From an uncultured Muribaculaceae bacterium (lineage in GTDB: Bacteria > Bacteroidota > Bacteroidia > Bacteroidales > Muribaculaceae), in contig CANQRV010000010.1 in NCBI GenBank assembly GCA_947626355.1, positions 1-58,399 on the forward strand: 58,399 bases of DNA, read 5' to 3'. Below are positions 16,814 to 25,182 of this stretch, piece by piece (position 1 is the stretch's first letter; each line of letters starts with the position of its first letter). The translations under genes were made by a program, and so were the position numbers. The notes beneath the pieces were generated by a model. That model had not been told where the DNA came from and made no database searches. It was given only the letters and a program-made list of their open reading frames with translations.

Positions 16814-17161
16814 TCATTCCTTGATGGCTGACAATGACTCGCTTAGCAACAGCCGGGAATAACAGGCGAAGAAGTCCACGCCGAGCACCCGCGATATGCG
16901 CAGGAGGAGCCCGGTGTCGATGGTGTCGCGCTCGAAAATGAAATAGATGTTGCGGCGGTCGCAGTGTATCTTGCGGCTCAGCCAGCTCACTGTCCGCTCC
17001 TGGCGGCGCAGCTCCTGCTCTATTAGCCGTCCTATTCTCGGCCCGGCAGCCGGTCGTTCGGTGCAGATATCGCTGTCGCGGACTGCGGTATTGTCGGAAT
17101 CGACGTCGTGTGAGGGTGCGGACTGTCGGTCCGCAGGGATACAATATACCTTCTTAACCAT
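16814..17161 (-). CDS. XRE-type helix-turn-helix regulator, Bacteroidetes type
   Basis: 115 residues from the ATG at 17161; a GTG three codons upstream (17170) is the alternative. The N-terminal third is low-complexity and the C-terminal two thirds carry the helix-turn-helix: RIGRLIEQELRRQERTVSWL then CDRRNIYFIFERDTIDTGLL and RISRVLGVDFFACYS. This layout, with the HTH in the middle and an aromatic C-terminal end (DFFxxYS), is a common small Bacteroides regulator. It is separated by 121 bp from the start of the TerB/channel operon on the same strand and could regulate it, which is inference. Its 300-bp upstream region is AT-mixed and partly decayed. Confidence 0.75.
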   Translation of the reverse strand: MVKKVYCIPADRQSAPSHDVDSDNTAVRDSDICTERPAAGPRIGRLIEQELRRQERTVSWLSRKIHCDRRNIYFIFERDTIDTGLLLRISRVLGVDFFACYSRLLLSESLSAIKE

Positions 17162-17471
17162 TGCTGGCACAATTGTTTTGCGTTAAACAAAAGCTTTGCA
17201 ATCGGGATGCAAAAGGATTCAATGGTTTTGAAGGGACTAACAGCCGATCCATCTTTTTAAGCAGCCGCTGCCGCCGAATTGCCGAGAAGATGTACTAATC
17301 CCATGGGGGCGCCATAAGGACGGGCCACCCATTTGCATTGCAAAATTACCACATGCGCCGCTAATCGGCAAATATCCGGCGTGAAAGATTTCTTCACACA
17401 TGGCTGGCCTACACGCATCAGCAGCTTCCGGAGCCATTCCATAGAAATCCGGGGCTAAGGCCTTTAAGTCG
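17162..17471. other. Gene-poor intergenic stretch with a minus-strand -7 box
   Basis: Only short spurious frames are seen. A TAATTTTG box lies on the minus strand at 17340-17347, with short possible ORFs after it that run toward the regulator, but none is convincing. The stretch may be remnant sequence from recombination near the truncated gene downstream. Confidence 0.4.
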
Positions 17472-17540
17472 GAAATAATTGCTATATTTGCAGCTGCAAC
17501 GCGATAAGCTATGAAATTGATTGAAATGAACCTCCAACGC
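17472..17540 (+). repeat. 69-bp promoter/leader repeat, copy 1
   Basis: The segment from GAAATAATTG through a -7 box (TATATTTG, 17483-17490), an 18-nt spacer and the first ten codons (MKLIEMNLQR) is nearly identical to 20850-20918 at the mntA start. The spacer length is the same although its bases differ. The match stops abruptly after codon 10. Confidence 0.8.
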
Positions 17541-18020
17541 GCCGCCATCGGTGTCGTAATTGTCTTATGCCTGTTACCGCTGGTGGCTTACTGTCGTCAG
17601 GAGAAGGCTCTTGACGAGGAAACGGAGCTGTCGTTGCAAAGGCTCGATATGGCAATCGGACGGTTTGATGATGTGAAGGCGGAAACGGAACGTCAGACCG
17701 ATTCCATAAAGCGTCAGCTGGCTACGGCTCTGCAGAAAGGAGATTCCGGCAGTAATCGTGTCAATGGCATATATGAGGAGCTGTTCAGGAGGTATCTCTA
17801 TACCGATGCCGATTCAGCCATCAGATATGCCGGTTCTGTCATCGAGAGCTCCCGCGACACACTTCAGCGAGTAGCCGGCTGGTATGATCTGGCTAAGGCA
17901 TATATCACCAAAGGACATGATGCGGATGCGTTCATGGCTCTTGAGGAGACATTCCCCGACACCGGCAACCTCCGTGTGAAGCCACTCTATTACGACCTGA
18001 TGATCTTCAGAAGAAAATCA
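17511..18020 (+). pseudogene. Truncated membrane regulator (DUF6377-like), fused to an mntA-like start
   Basis: The frame starts MKLIEMNLQR, identical to the MntA N-terminus at 20889, and then switches to a signal/anchor segment (IGVVIVLCLLPLVAYC) and a helical TPR-like region (ALDEETELSLQRLDMAI to EETFPDTGNLRVKPLYYDLM). From memory the latter resembles the N-terminal part of Bacteroidetes DUF6377-type sensor regulators, which are much longer. The gene is cut off where an IS1634-like transposase start appears (18034); the open frame continues to 18194 only through IS sequence. It is likely non-functional. The promoter and first codons seem to have been borrowed from an mntA copy. Confidence 0.65.
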
Positions 18021-18021
18021 C

Positions 18022-18029
18022 TATATTTG
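18022..18029 (+). promoter_or_regulatory. -7 box (TATATTTG) of the IS transposase
   Basis: A perfect TAnnTTTG box, 4 nt (CGGC) before the transposase ATG at 18034, so the transposase mRNA would be leaderless or nearly so. Confidence 0.6.
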
Positions 18030-18033
18030 CGGC

Positions 18034-18848
18034 ATGTTTGTCCGCAAAAAGAAGAGCAGATCAGGCACGACAAGCGTCGTAGTGGTCGACAAGCATGGTG
18101 GCAAGACCTCGGAAACGCAGATTATTCTGGGACTGCTTGTGTGCGAGAACGGATATCCTCTGGCATACAACATCTTCAACGGCGCGCAATATGAGAGTTA
18201 CACGATGATTCCCATCATCGATGACTTCAAGCGAAGATTCGGCCTTGATGATTTCATTGTAGTCGCTGACTCCGGATTCATGATCAGGCGCAATATAGAA
18301 CTGCCGCGCTCCGGAAATGAACGATGTGGCTGTCAGCATACACGAGGATAAGATCAGGGAGGATGAACAATGGGATGGTCTGAAAGGATATGTCACCAAC
18401 ACCAATCTTCAACCCAAGGATGTGGTTGACACAATACAGGGGACTTTGGGTTGTAGAGCGTGCTTTTCGCATATCCAAAGGCACAATTGAGACCAGACCG
18501 ATATTCCACTTCACCGAACGCAGGATTGAAGCGCATGTCTGCCTGTGTTTCGTAGCCTATGAAATCTATAAGGAACTTGAACGCATTATTTATGGAGTTG
18601 GCCTTGATATGAGTGTGGACACCGCTCTGAAAATCGCCAGGGCCATCACCACCGTCCGGCTGAGATTGCCCTTGAACGGCTCTATGCTCACCCGTACAAT
18701 GCTTCTGACTCCCGAGCACAAGTCGCTGAAGCCGCTTTTTGACCACTTGGGTGTTTCGGGTGACGCAATGACGAAGTCAGGAAATATACATGAGGCATAC
18801 TTCAACCTCTTGGTTGGAACTGCCTTATATTCTAATATATATGATTGA
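18034..18848 (+). mobile_element. Decayed IS1634-like transposase (internal deletion and frameshift)
   Basis: The first piece starts MFVRKKKSRSGTTSVVVVDK, the typical IS1634/IS4-type opening, then joins abruptly at about residue 30 to the DDE core (GLLVCENGYPLAYNIFNGAQ, then FIVVADSGFM with the second Asp). A large part between them is missing, so this is an internal deletion. Near 18310 the frame shifts and the rest continues in another frame, including FRISKGTIETRPIFHFTERR and EAHVCLCFVAYEIYKELERI, the conserved C-terminal region. It is inserted in the truncated gene before it. Terminal inverted repeats were not resolved by eye. Confidence 0.85.
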
Positions 18849-18904
18849 CAGTCTTATCCTGTCTCAATGAAATCCAGACAATCCATTACATGAAATTACA
18901 TGAA

Positions 18905-19537
18905 CTATCCCCAGTGCGGAATATAAGCAATGTCCCTGCGATTAGTCCCTTCCGGTGTACCGACTTTTATCAGTCCCTGAGCCATCGCCTCCTTTATCAC
19001 AATTGAAATAAGGGGATAATTTTTCTCATCAACACCTAGTCTTTCACGAAGAGATTTGTTGGTAAGCATTTCATTGGCGAGATACTTGAGGCAGGCGTGT
19101 TGGTAGCACGCCATGACACGCTCCTCTTTGGATGTATTACTCCATTTCTTGAACGCCGAGAGTATTATGGTAGTACGAATATCGGATACTCGCTATTTTA
19201 TAGGAGGCAGTTGATATTTCTCGATTGCCGTAAGTGCTTTATCCATACCGCTGCCTTTTTCTTCGCAGAAGCCCATTCTCCGCATGATGTCCGCAAGTTC
19301 TTCATTGCGTGATTGGTATTCGTCAATGAATCTGTCAGTGCTGATTAAGGGCTGGCCCGGTGAAGAAATTTCGACGCGGTCAGAGTAAATCTCAATCATG
19401 GGAAATCCAAGCACGTTAAAGTCCTGATGGATAATCATGTTGGCGCATATCTCCCTTATGGCTATCTCGGGATACATCCTGACATTTGGCAAAGATACAA
19501 AAAATTCGGTAATAATCCTTTGATCCATTTCACACAA
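18905..19537 (-). pseudogene. Broken RecG/AlbA_2-type ATP-binding protein (C-terminal remnant)
   Basis: The frame reads from 19537 (YPEIAIREICANMIIHQDFN, the HATPase-like block of RecG-like/AlbA_2 proteins, then ISSPGQPLISTDRFIDEYQS and FCEEKGSGMDKALTA) and is stopped by an in-frame TAG at 19193-19195. The same frame goes on after the stop through TTIILSAFKKWSNTSKEERV and the C-terminal winged helix (ACYQHACLKYLANEMLTNKS) to 18905. The N-terminal AlbA part is absent. An intact relative is present at 40556-41998. One nonsense codon plus 5' truncation mark it as a remnant. Confidence 0.8.
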
Positions 19538-19632
19538 CGCACATCAAGAATCCATCGGATTCCAAATAAATCGGCGTGCGGGCCGTTATCCGATAAGACA
19601 ACGACTGAAGCAACAAGATATAATCCCATCAG

Positions 19633-20724
19633 ATGCGAACGAAACACATCCTGCCGGCCCTGGCGTCGGCTTTACTCCTCATCACTTCATCCATCCTTCC
19701 CTCATGCGGCAGCGACAGCCCCGACGAGCCCTCTGTGCCCGATGAGCCCGCTACCGAGACCCCTACACCACCGGCAAAGGAGACAGGCTTCGCACGCGGC
19801 GCCGACGTGAGCTGGCTCACGAAGATGGAGTCGGAGGGCCTGCGCTTCTACACTCCCGCGCCCGAATGGCGCCAGACGGAGTGCATGCAGCTGCTGCGCG
19901 ATTATTGCGGCGTCAACTCCATCCGCTTGCGCTTGTGGGTCAATCCTGCCGACGGCTGGTGTGGCATGAGTGACGTGGTGGCGAAAGCCCGGAGAGCCGA
20001 GGCGCTCGGACTGCGCACGATGATTGATTTCCATCTCTCCGATACGTGGGCCGATCCCGAACACCAGGAGAAGCCCGCTGCGTGGCGCGGACTCACCGGC
20101 GAGGCGCTGGAGTGGGCCGTGGCGAGTCATATCTCGGAGACGCTCTCGGTCCTGAAGAGGGCGGGAGTGACGCCGGAATGGGTGCAGGTAGGCAACGAGA
20201 TAACGCCGGGTATGCTTCTGCCCGACGGCTCCGTCGACAATCCCGCGCAGCTCACGCGCCTCGTCAATGCCGGCCACGATGCCGTGAAGGGCGTCTTCCC
20301 GGATGCCAAGGTGATCGTGCATCTCGACAAGGGAGAGGACCAGTGGCGCTACGACCGGCTGCTCGACATCCTCGCGGCCAACGGCGGCAGATTCGACATG
20401 ATCGGGATGTCGCTTTACCCCTACGACTGGGAGAAGCAGGACTGGCGCGAGGCTGCCGATGCCTGCGCGGCCAATGTCGGCTATCTCAAGCGCCGATACG
20501 GCAAGCCGGTGATGATATGCGAGACCGGTATCCCCAACGACCGTCCGGAGGCCTGCCGCGACATGCTCGCCAGGATGATGACGGCCGACGTGGAGGGGAT
20601 ATTCTACTGGGAGCCGCAGGCGCCCGCCGGCTACAACGGGGGCTACACCCTCGGCTGCTTCGACCGTGGTGCCCCCACTTCCGCCCTCTCGCCCTTCAAA
20701 GCCGCCTCCCGACGCAAGCCATAG
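19633..20724 (+). CDS. GH53 endo-beta-1,4-galactanase lipoprotein
   Basis: 363 residues with a lipoprotein signal peptide (LPSC lipobox, Cys25) and a Pro/Glu-rich linker, then a GH53 domain from GFARGADVSWL (about 52). The acid/base Glu189 is in VQVGNEITPG and the nucleophile Glu297 in PVMICETGIP. GH53 enzymes cut beta-1,4-galactan side chains of type I arabinogalactan and pectin; the lipid anchor places it at the cell surface or periplasmic face. No SusC/SusD pair is nearby, so it is not part of a visible polysaccharide locus. It is flanked by a decayed gene and a toxin-antitoxin pair, and a terminator follows. Confidence 0.92.
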   Translation: MRTKHILPALASALLLITSSILPSCGSDSPDEPSVPDEPATETPTPPAKETGFARGADVSWLTKMESEGLRFYTPAPEWRQTECMQLLRDYCGVNSIRLRLWVNPADGWCGMSDVVAKARRAEALGLRTMIDFHLSDTWADPEHQEKPAAWRGLTGEALEWAVASHISETLSVLKRAGVTPEWVQVGNEITPGMLLPDGSVDNPAQLTRLVNAGHDAVKGVFPDAKVIVHLDKGEDQWRYDRLLDILAANGGRFDMIGMSLYPYDWEKQDWREAADACAANVGYLKRRYGKPVMICETGIPNDRPEACRDMLARMMTADVEGIFYWEPQAPAGYNGGYTLGCFDRGAPTSALSPFKAASRRKP

Positions 20725-20780
20725 AGGGGCATGCCATGGCTGTGAATGTTTAAGACCGGCCGCGAAATAATTGCTGCACG

Positions 20781-20804
20781 TTGCCGGCACGGCAAATTTT
20801 TATT
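20781..20804 (+). terminator. Terminator after the GH53 gene
   Basis: TTGCCG-GCA-CGGCAA is followed by ATTTTTATT on the plus strand, 57 bp after the GH53 stop codon. Confidence 0.65.
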
Positions 20805-20849
20805 ATAGTACACGCACAAATACTCAATACGTGTGTGGCATGTATTATA

Positions 20850-20918
20850 GAAATAATTGTTATCTTTGCAACAGTAATGCCGTAACTTATGAAATTGATT
20901 GAGATGAACCTCCAACGC
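20850..20918 (+). repeat. 69-bp promoter/leader repeat, copy 2 (mntA start)
   Basis: Contains the -7 box TATCTTTG (20861-20868), a 20-nt distance to the mntA ATG and the first ten mntA codons. It matches 17472-17540 with a handful of differences, mostly in the spacer. Confidence 0.8.
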
Positions 20919-21194
20919 ATCACAGACCTATGCCGCAAGCATAAGGTTAGGACGCTTGCCGTGTTCGGATCTATCCTGACCGATAGATTCAGCGACCAGA
21001 GTGATGTGGACCTTCTTGTCGACTTTGAACCAGTGGATCACGACAAATTTGATTATGTCGGCAATTATTTCGGACTGCGTGACGCTTTAGAGCTGCTTTT
21101 TAACCGGCGAGTGGATTTGATTGAGGAAAAAGGCCTACGCAACAAATACTTCATAGCGAATGTCAACCGTACAAAGCAGATGATCTATGGCTGA
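20889..21194 (+). CDS. mntA: MntA-type nucleotidyltransferase antitoxin
   Basis: 101 residues with the minimal nucleotidyltransferase signature GS-x10-DxD: Gly27-Ser28 and Asp39-Val-Asp41 (VFGSILTDRF then SDVDLLVDF). MntA-type proteins AMPylate and so neutralise the HepT ribonuclease. The hepT gene follows with an 8-nt overlap, the usual antitoxin-then-toxin order. A good -7 box (20861-20868) lies 20 nt before the ATG. Its promoter and first ten codons are duplicated at 17472-17540. All key residues are present, so it is probably active. Confidence 0.9.
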   Translation: MKLIEMNLQRITDLCRKHKVRTLAVFGSILTDRFSDQSDVDLLVDFEPVDHDKFDYVGNYFGLRDALELLFNRRVDLIEEKGLRNKYFIANVNRTKQMIYG

Positions 21195-21567
21195 AGAGGA
21201 AGTATTGACATATCTACAGGATGTCTTGGACGCGATCACTGAGATGCAGAGTTGCTTTGTCGATTTCCCAAACAGATATGATCTGTTTGAAAAAGACATC
21301 ATGCGGAGATGTGTCGTTGAACGTAAAGTGGAGATAATGGGTGAGGCCATCAATAGAATCAGAAAGACAGACCCTTCACTGAATATACCGAACGCAAGAG
21401 CCATAATCGACACCCGCAACAGAATAATACATGCTTACGATAATGTGCAGCCGGAATTTCTCTGGAGTCTTGTAAAACGACATATCCCTGAGTTGAAAAC
21501 TGATATTGAACGAATAATTGTAGATTACGAAAAACTCTTCAATCAAATATCAGGAGAGATAGACTGA
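21187..21567 (+). CDS. hepT: HepT-type ribonuclease toxin (DUF86)
   Basis: 126 residues, all-helical (HEPN fold). The HEPN active motif R-x4-H-x-Y is seen as RNRIIHAY, with Arg77, His82 and Tyr84, in the block IDTRNRIIHAYDNVQPEFLW. HepT cleaves RNA and is inactivated when MntA adds AMP to the Tyr. It overlaps mntA by 8 nt, so the two are translationally coupled. The gene is intact. Context: it lies in a scarred accessory stretch next to transposon debris. Confidence 0.9.
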   Translation: MAEEEVLTYLQDVLDAITEMQSCFVDFPNRYDLFEKDIMRRCVVERKVEIMGEAINRIRKTDPSLNIPNARAIIDTRNRIIHAYDNVQPEFLWSLVKRHIPELKTDIERIIVDYEKLFNQISGEID

Positions 21568-21595
21568 TTCCAGATAAACAGACATTCTTAAATTA

Positions 21596-24130
21596 TCAGA
21601 AGCGGAGCTGCGCGGAGAGGAGCAGGGCTCGGGGCCGGATGCGGAACGTATGGCGCGAGGTGGAGAGCGTGCCGTAGCTCACGTATTCGTAGCTGCGGCG
21701 GTTGAGGAGGTTGTCGGCGGTGAGCGACAGCCGCACTCTTGAACTGACCCTCCACACAGCCGACGCGTCGAGTAATACCAGCGACGCTGTCCGGCCGCCG
21801 GAGAACGCCGTGAGGTAATGCTCGGCTCCTGCCGTCAGCTGCACGATGTCGCTCGGAATCACAGTGACGAAGAGCTTCTGGCGCAGCGTGTGGTGTCGGT
21901 CAACATCTCCATCCACATTTAGCCTTGAGAAACCGTATTCCGCCTCATAGTTCATCGAGAGCCATCTGAGCAGGCTGCCTCTGAAATAGGGCCTCACACC
22001 CACCGACACCTGTTTATACGGAACGACTGCGTCGTCGCACATCGACGAGGCCGAGGCCAGCGACGCGTCGGCATCCACACCCACCACCATGCGGCTGTGG
22101 CCCAATCCCTTGCTCAGCCCCCCTTTCAGGCTCCAGGTGTCGTTATGCGACAGCCTGTCGGCGTAGGTCGAGATGATGAAATCATCGATGAAGAGCTGGC
22201 TTGACATGATGGCGCTGCGATGGTAGCTGTAGGCCGTCGATAGATTGACGAACAGCGACTTCATGGGATTGCGGTAGCGCCATGAGAGCGCTGCCGACAC
22301 ATCATGGGTGTATCTGTCCGGATTCTTGGCTATGAAGAGGTTGCGGTAGTCCGACAGCACGGGGACGTCGATGTTCAGATAAGGCTGCGGCGAGCCGAGC
22401 CGGTAGGCCAGAGCCCCCGACAGCTCCGACTTGGCAGTGAGCTGTCGCCGGGCGTTGAAAGTGGGGGAGACATTGATATAGTCGTGATGCCCGGAGACTG
22501 AATAATGAAGCCATTTGATCGGCGCTTCGAGCGACAGCCGCCAGCCGTCACGTTCGAAATCGATTTTCGGCGAGGCGTAGAGGCTCGACAGGAAAGCGTT
22601 GTGGACGCCGCTGTTGTCCCATTCCCTCATTCCGGAGAGTGTGCTGTTCATCCGGTGCCAGTCGATGTCGACGCCTGCCGTGAGATAGTATTTCCAGAAG
22701 CGGGTCAGCTTGCCGAAGTCGGTCTCTGTCGTGCTCCTTATATCGGTGGTCGCTACCCTTTGAGTCGCATCCTCGCCTCCACCCGCCAGCAGCCGGTCGG
22801 GCCGGTAGCCGAAAGTGTTGCGCGAGTTGAGAGTGAAGAGCCGCTTCTCGTTACGCCTCACGAGCTTCAGGTCGTTGCCTGCCGAGAAGCCCTTCCTGTC
22901 GACGCGCTGTGAGAGGTTGTATGTCCCGGTGATGGCTGAGTTCGACTTTTCCCATTGTCCCGAAAGGGTCAGCTTGTCCTTGAGGTAATAGCCCCGCTTG
23001 TTGGTCTCGCTGTACAGCTGTGCCGACACGTCATGGCATCGCGTGCGCTGGCTGTCGTGCTGCGCGAAGGTCGGAATCTGTGGAGTAAGATAGTCGGTGA
23101 CGACGCCCGACCCGTAATCGAGACGGTCGCCCGTGTAGTCGAGCCTGAGCCTCATCGACGCGTCGCCCGTCTTCCAGGAAGTGATGGCGTCGGCGAGCCA
23201 CGACAGGTTGTCGCGTGTCCTGCGCTCCGACAGCGGCGCGTCTGTCATGTCGGCCGAGATATATTCCGGCCATAGAGAGGGCGTGTAGTCGGAGGAGAAC
23301 ATCAGGTCGAGGTCATGGTCCTGGATCTCGTCGGCCGGATTCCACCCCGTGTTGTCGGCCTTCACGGTCAGCATATTCTGAACCCTCGGAGCCATGCGCA
23401 TGGTGAATAGCGAGCCGTCGAAAAGTAGCGGCTGGACGCCGACGGCGCCCTTGGCCACTCCTACCCAGCGGCTCCGGGCGTCTTCCTTCAGCTTGAGGTT
23501 GATGCCGGCCTCCTCCGGAAACTCTATCCCCTCGAGCGCCTTCACCGGCTGATGATGCTCCATAACCTCCACCGACTTCACGTCCTCGTGTGATATGTTG
23601 TTGGTGGCAAGTGAATACTGCCCGCCGATGAAGTCGTTGCCGTCGAGGTAGAACTTGTTGATGGGCTTCCCCTGATACTTTATGGTGCCGTCTTCTTCCA
23701 CCTTTATGCCGGGAAGACGCTTTATGACGTCGATGATGGCGTTGTCTTTCGCATTTGCATACCTCGCCACATTGAAGACAAGGGTGTCGCCTTTTGCATA
23801 TATGTCGGGCGCCTCCACGATCACGTCGTTGAGCTGCGTGGCCTTCCGGCTTAGGCGCACGTCGGAGAGGTCGGCTGTCACGGGCAGCGTTAGCGGTTCG
23901 TAGCCCATACATCTGAAAGAGACCGAATCGGCTTCTCCCTTCGGAGTGAGCGAGAATCGGCCGTCGCTGCCTGTGGTGGTGAACGCCCCTTTCGCCTTCA
24001 CTATCGCGCCGGCGACAGGCTCTCCGTTGTCGACATCGCTCACGAGGCCGTGGAGCGTGCCCGTGGCGGCCGCCGTTGCCGGCAGCCACCAGAGCATCGC
24101 GCAAAGTATGAGATAGATATGCCGGTTCAT
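21596..24130 (-). CDS. TonB-dependent receptor-like outer-membrane protein with carboxypeptidase-like domain
   Basis: 844 residues. A signal peptide (about 1-22) is followed by a CarboxypepD_reg-like beta-sandwich (GTLHGLVSDVDNGEPVAGAI, residues about 23-95), then a plug-like region (AKDNAIIDVIKRLPGIKVEE, INKFYLDGNDFIGGQYSLAT) and a long barrel ending in the aromatic LLSAQLRF. The TonB box is not evident and no SusD partner is present. The start overlaps the GLPGLI gene stop (ATGA at 24127-24130). GLPGLI plus such a receptor is a common Bacteroidetes pairing of uncertain role, often next to a histidine kinase, as here. Confidence 0.85.
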   Translation of the reverse strand: MNRHIYLILCAMLWWLPATAAATGTLHGLVSDVDNGEPVAGAIVKAKGAFTTTGSDGRFSLTPKGEADSVSFRCMGYEPLTLPVTADLSDVRLSRKATQLNDVIVEAPDIYAKGDTLVFNVARYANAKDNAIIDVIKRLPGIKVEEDGTIKYQGKPINKFYLDGNDFIGGQYSLATNNISHEDVKSVEVMEHHQPVKALEGIEFPEEAGINLKLKEDARSRWVGVAKGAVGVQPLLFDGSLFTMRMAPRVQNMLTVKADNTGWNPADEIQDHDLDLMFSSDYTPSLWPEYISADMTDAPLSERRTRDNLSWLADAITSWKTGDASMRLRLDYTGDRLDYGSGVVTDYLTPQIPTFAQHDSQRTRCHDVSAQLYSETNKRGYYLKDKLTLSGQWEKSNSAITGTYNLSQRVDRKGFSAGNDLKLVRRNEKRLFTLNSRNTFGYRPDRLLAGGGEDATQRVATTDIRSTTETDFGKLTRFWKYYLTAGVDIDWHRMNSTLSGMREWDNSGVHNAFLSSLYASPKIDFERDGWRLSLEAPIKWLHYSVSGHHDYINVSPTFNARRQLTAKSELSGALAYRLGSPQPYLNIDVPVLSDYRNLFIAKNPDRYTHDVSAALSWRYRNPMKSLFVNLSTAYSYHRSAIMSSQLFIDDFIISTYADRLSHNDTWSLKGGLSKGLGHSRMVVGVDADASLASASSMCDDAVVPYKQVSVGVRPYFRGSLLRWLSMNYEAEYGFSRLNVDGDVDRHHTLRQKLFVTVIPSDIVQLTAGAEHYLTAFSGGRTASLVLLDASAVWRVSSRVRLSLTADNLLNRRSYEYVSYGTLSTSRHTFRIRPRALLLSAQLRF

Positions 24131-25008
24131 TTCTTCCAGTCGAGTTCAAGGTATTCAAACGGGAGCTCGATCGGGTCGTAGGCGTCGGGCGTGGGATTTC
24201 CGTTCTCGTCGGTGACAGTGACCGAGCCTCCTGTCGTGGCTTCGAAATAGGCGTATGGGTTCACTTCGTAGCGGTGGCGCGTGTCGTAGTAGTCGCGACG
24301 GCTCACGTCGTTGAAGGGCACCTTGTAGATAGTGATGGGGCGGTCGGCCTTCGATTTTATGCCTATACACTCGAAAGTGTAATGCCCCTTCTCGTCGGAG
24401 GCCTTCATGATAAGGCCCGGGAGGCCATGCAGCTTCCATGGGCCGTCGGCCAGGGGAATCTCCTCGGCATAGAATACGGTCCACCGGCGGCCGCGAAAAG
24501 AGCAGACGGCTCCATGACACTCATAGCCGAGCACGTTGGTCACCGAGTCGGTGAGCTCCCAGTCGAATTCGGGCATATCCTCGTCGTAGCGAAACCAGTC
24601 CTCGCATATCTTCTCGGTGTGGGTGAGGCGTCCGGAGGGATGGTTCTTGTAGATGGTCATGAACTCGCCGGTGCTGAGCTTCCCCTCGATGGCCGCGTCT
24701 ACAATCTGCTCGCGGCTCGAGCGCATCAGTATGGAGTCGACGGTGAGGTTGCGGTAGCTGGAGAACTTCGACATTCCGTCGGGGCCGATCTGGAGCAGCA
24801 TGTTGTCGCTCGAGATGTTGTCCTCGAGCCGGCCGGTGGTGTCGACGCAGCAGCGGTAGTCGTAGACGAATTCCATTGTCTCCGGGGCGAGGGTCTCGCT
24901 TTCCGGCACGGAATTGGGAAGTATGCTCAGCTGGCGGCGCAATACCTTTCCCGACGCGGCGCCACCCAGCGTGATGGCCGCCATGATTATCAGAAGTGTT
25001 CTTTTCAT
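24127..25008 (-). CDS. GLPGLI family protein
   Basis: 293 residues from MKRTLLIIMAAITLGGAASG, a signal peptide; in-frame sequence continues up to a GTG at 25038, which lies 4 nt after a -7 box and is the alternative start. The name-giving motif is present: GPWKLHGLPGLIMKASDEKG. These exported Bacteroidetes proteins have no assigned reaction; some are thought to act with their receptor partner. Its stop overlaps the start of the receptor gene. The gene is divergent from a histidine kinase/response regulator pair across 174 bp with -7 boxes in both directions. Confidence 0.85.
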   Translation of the reverse strand: MKRTLLIIMAAITLGGAASGKVLRRQLSILPNSVPESETLAPETMEFVYDYRCCVDTTGRLEDNISSDNMLLQIGPDGMSKFSSYRNLTVDSILMRSSREQIVDAAIEGKLSTGEFMTIYKNHPSGRLTHTEKICEDWFRYDEDMPEFDWELTDSVTNVLGYECHGAVCSFRGRRWTVFYAEEIPLADGPWKLHGLPGLIMKASDEKGHYTFECIGIKSKADRPITIYKVPFNDVSRRDYYDTRHRYEVNPYAYFEATTGGSVTVTDENGNPTPDAYDPIELPFEYLELDWKK

Positions 25009-25042
25009 TATCGTTGTCGTTTTGATGTTTTGTTTCACACCG

Positions 25043-25050
25043 CAAAGTTA
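25043..25050 (-). promoter_or_regulatory. -7 box (TAACTTTG) of the GLPGLI/receptor operon
   Basis: A perfect TAnnTTTG match on the minus strand. A GTG lies 4 nt downstream at 25038 and the likelier ATG at 25008, 34 nt downstream. Confidence 0.6.
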
Positions 25051-25170
25051 CGTCGGCCTTTCTCCTCACGCCGAAAATAATCATTACTCAAACATTATGG
25101 AATTGTTACTGAATTATTACTGCCGCGAAGACTGTAGGGTGCAGTATGTGGAGACCACCGCTTTTTTATG

Positions 25171-25178
25171 TAACTTTG
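25171..25178 (+). promoter_or_regulatory. -7 box (TAACTTTG) of the histidine kinase gene
   Basis: A perfect TAnnTTTG match, 4 nt (CACC) before the kinase ATG at 25183, which implies a leaderless or nearly leaderless mRNA. Confidence 0.65.
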
Positions 25179-25182
25179 CACC

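Noticed and set aside
17257..17442. 61-codon minus-strand ORF between the XRE gene and the truncated regulator
   Set aside because: It shows no domain, ends in an Ala run and has no clear start context, although a -7 box lies near.
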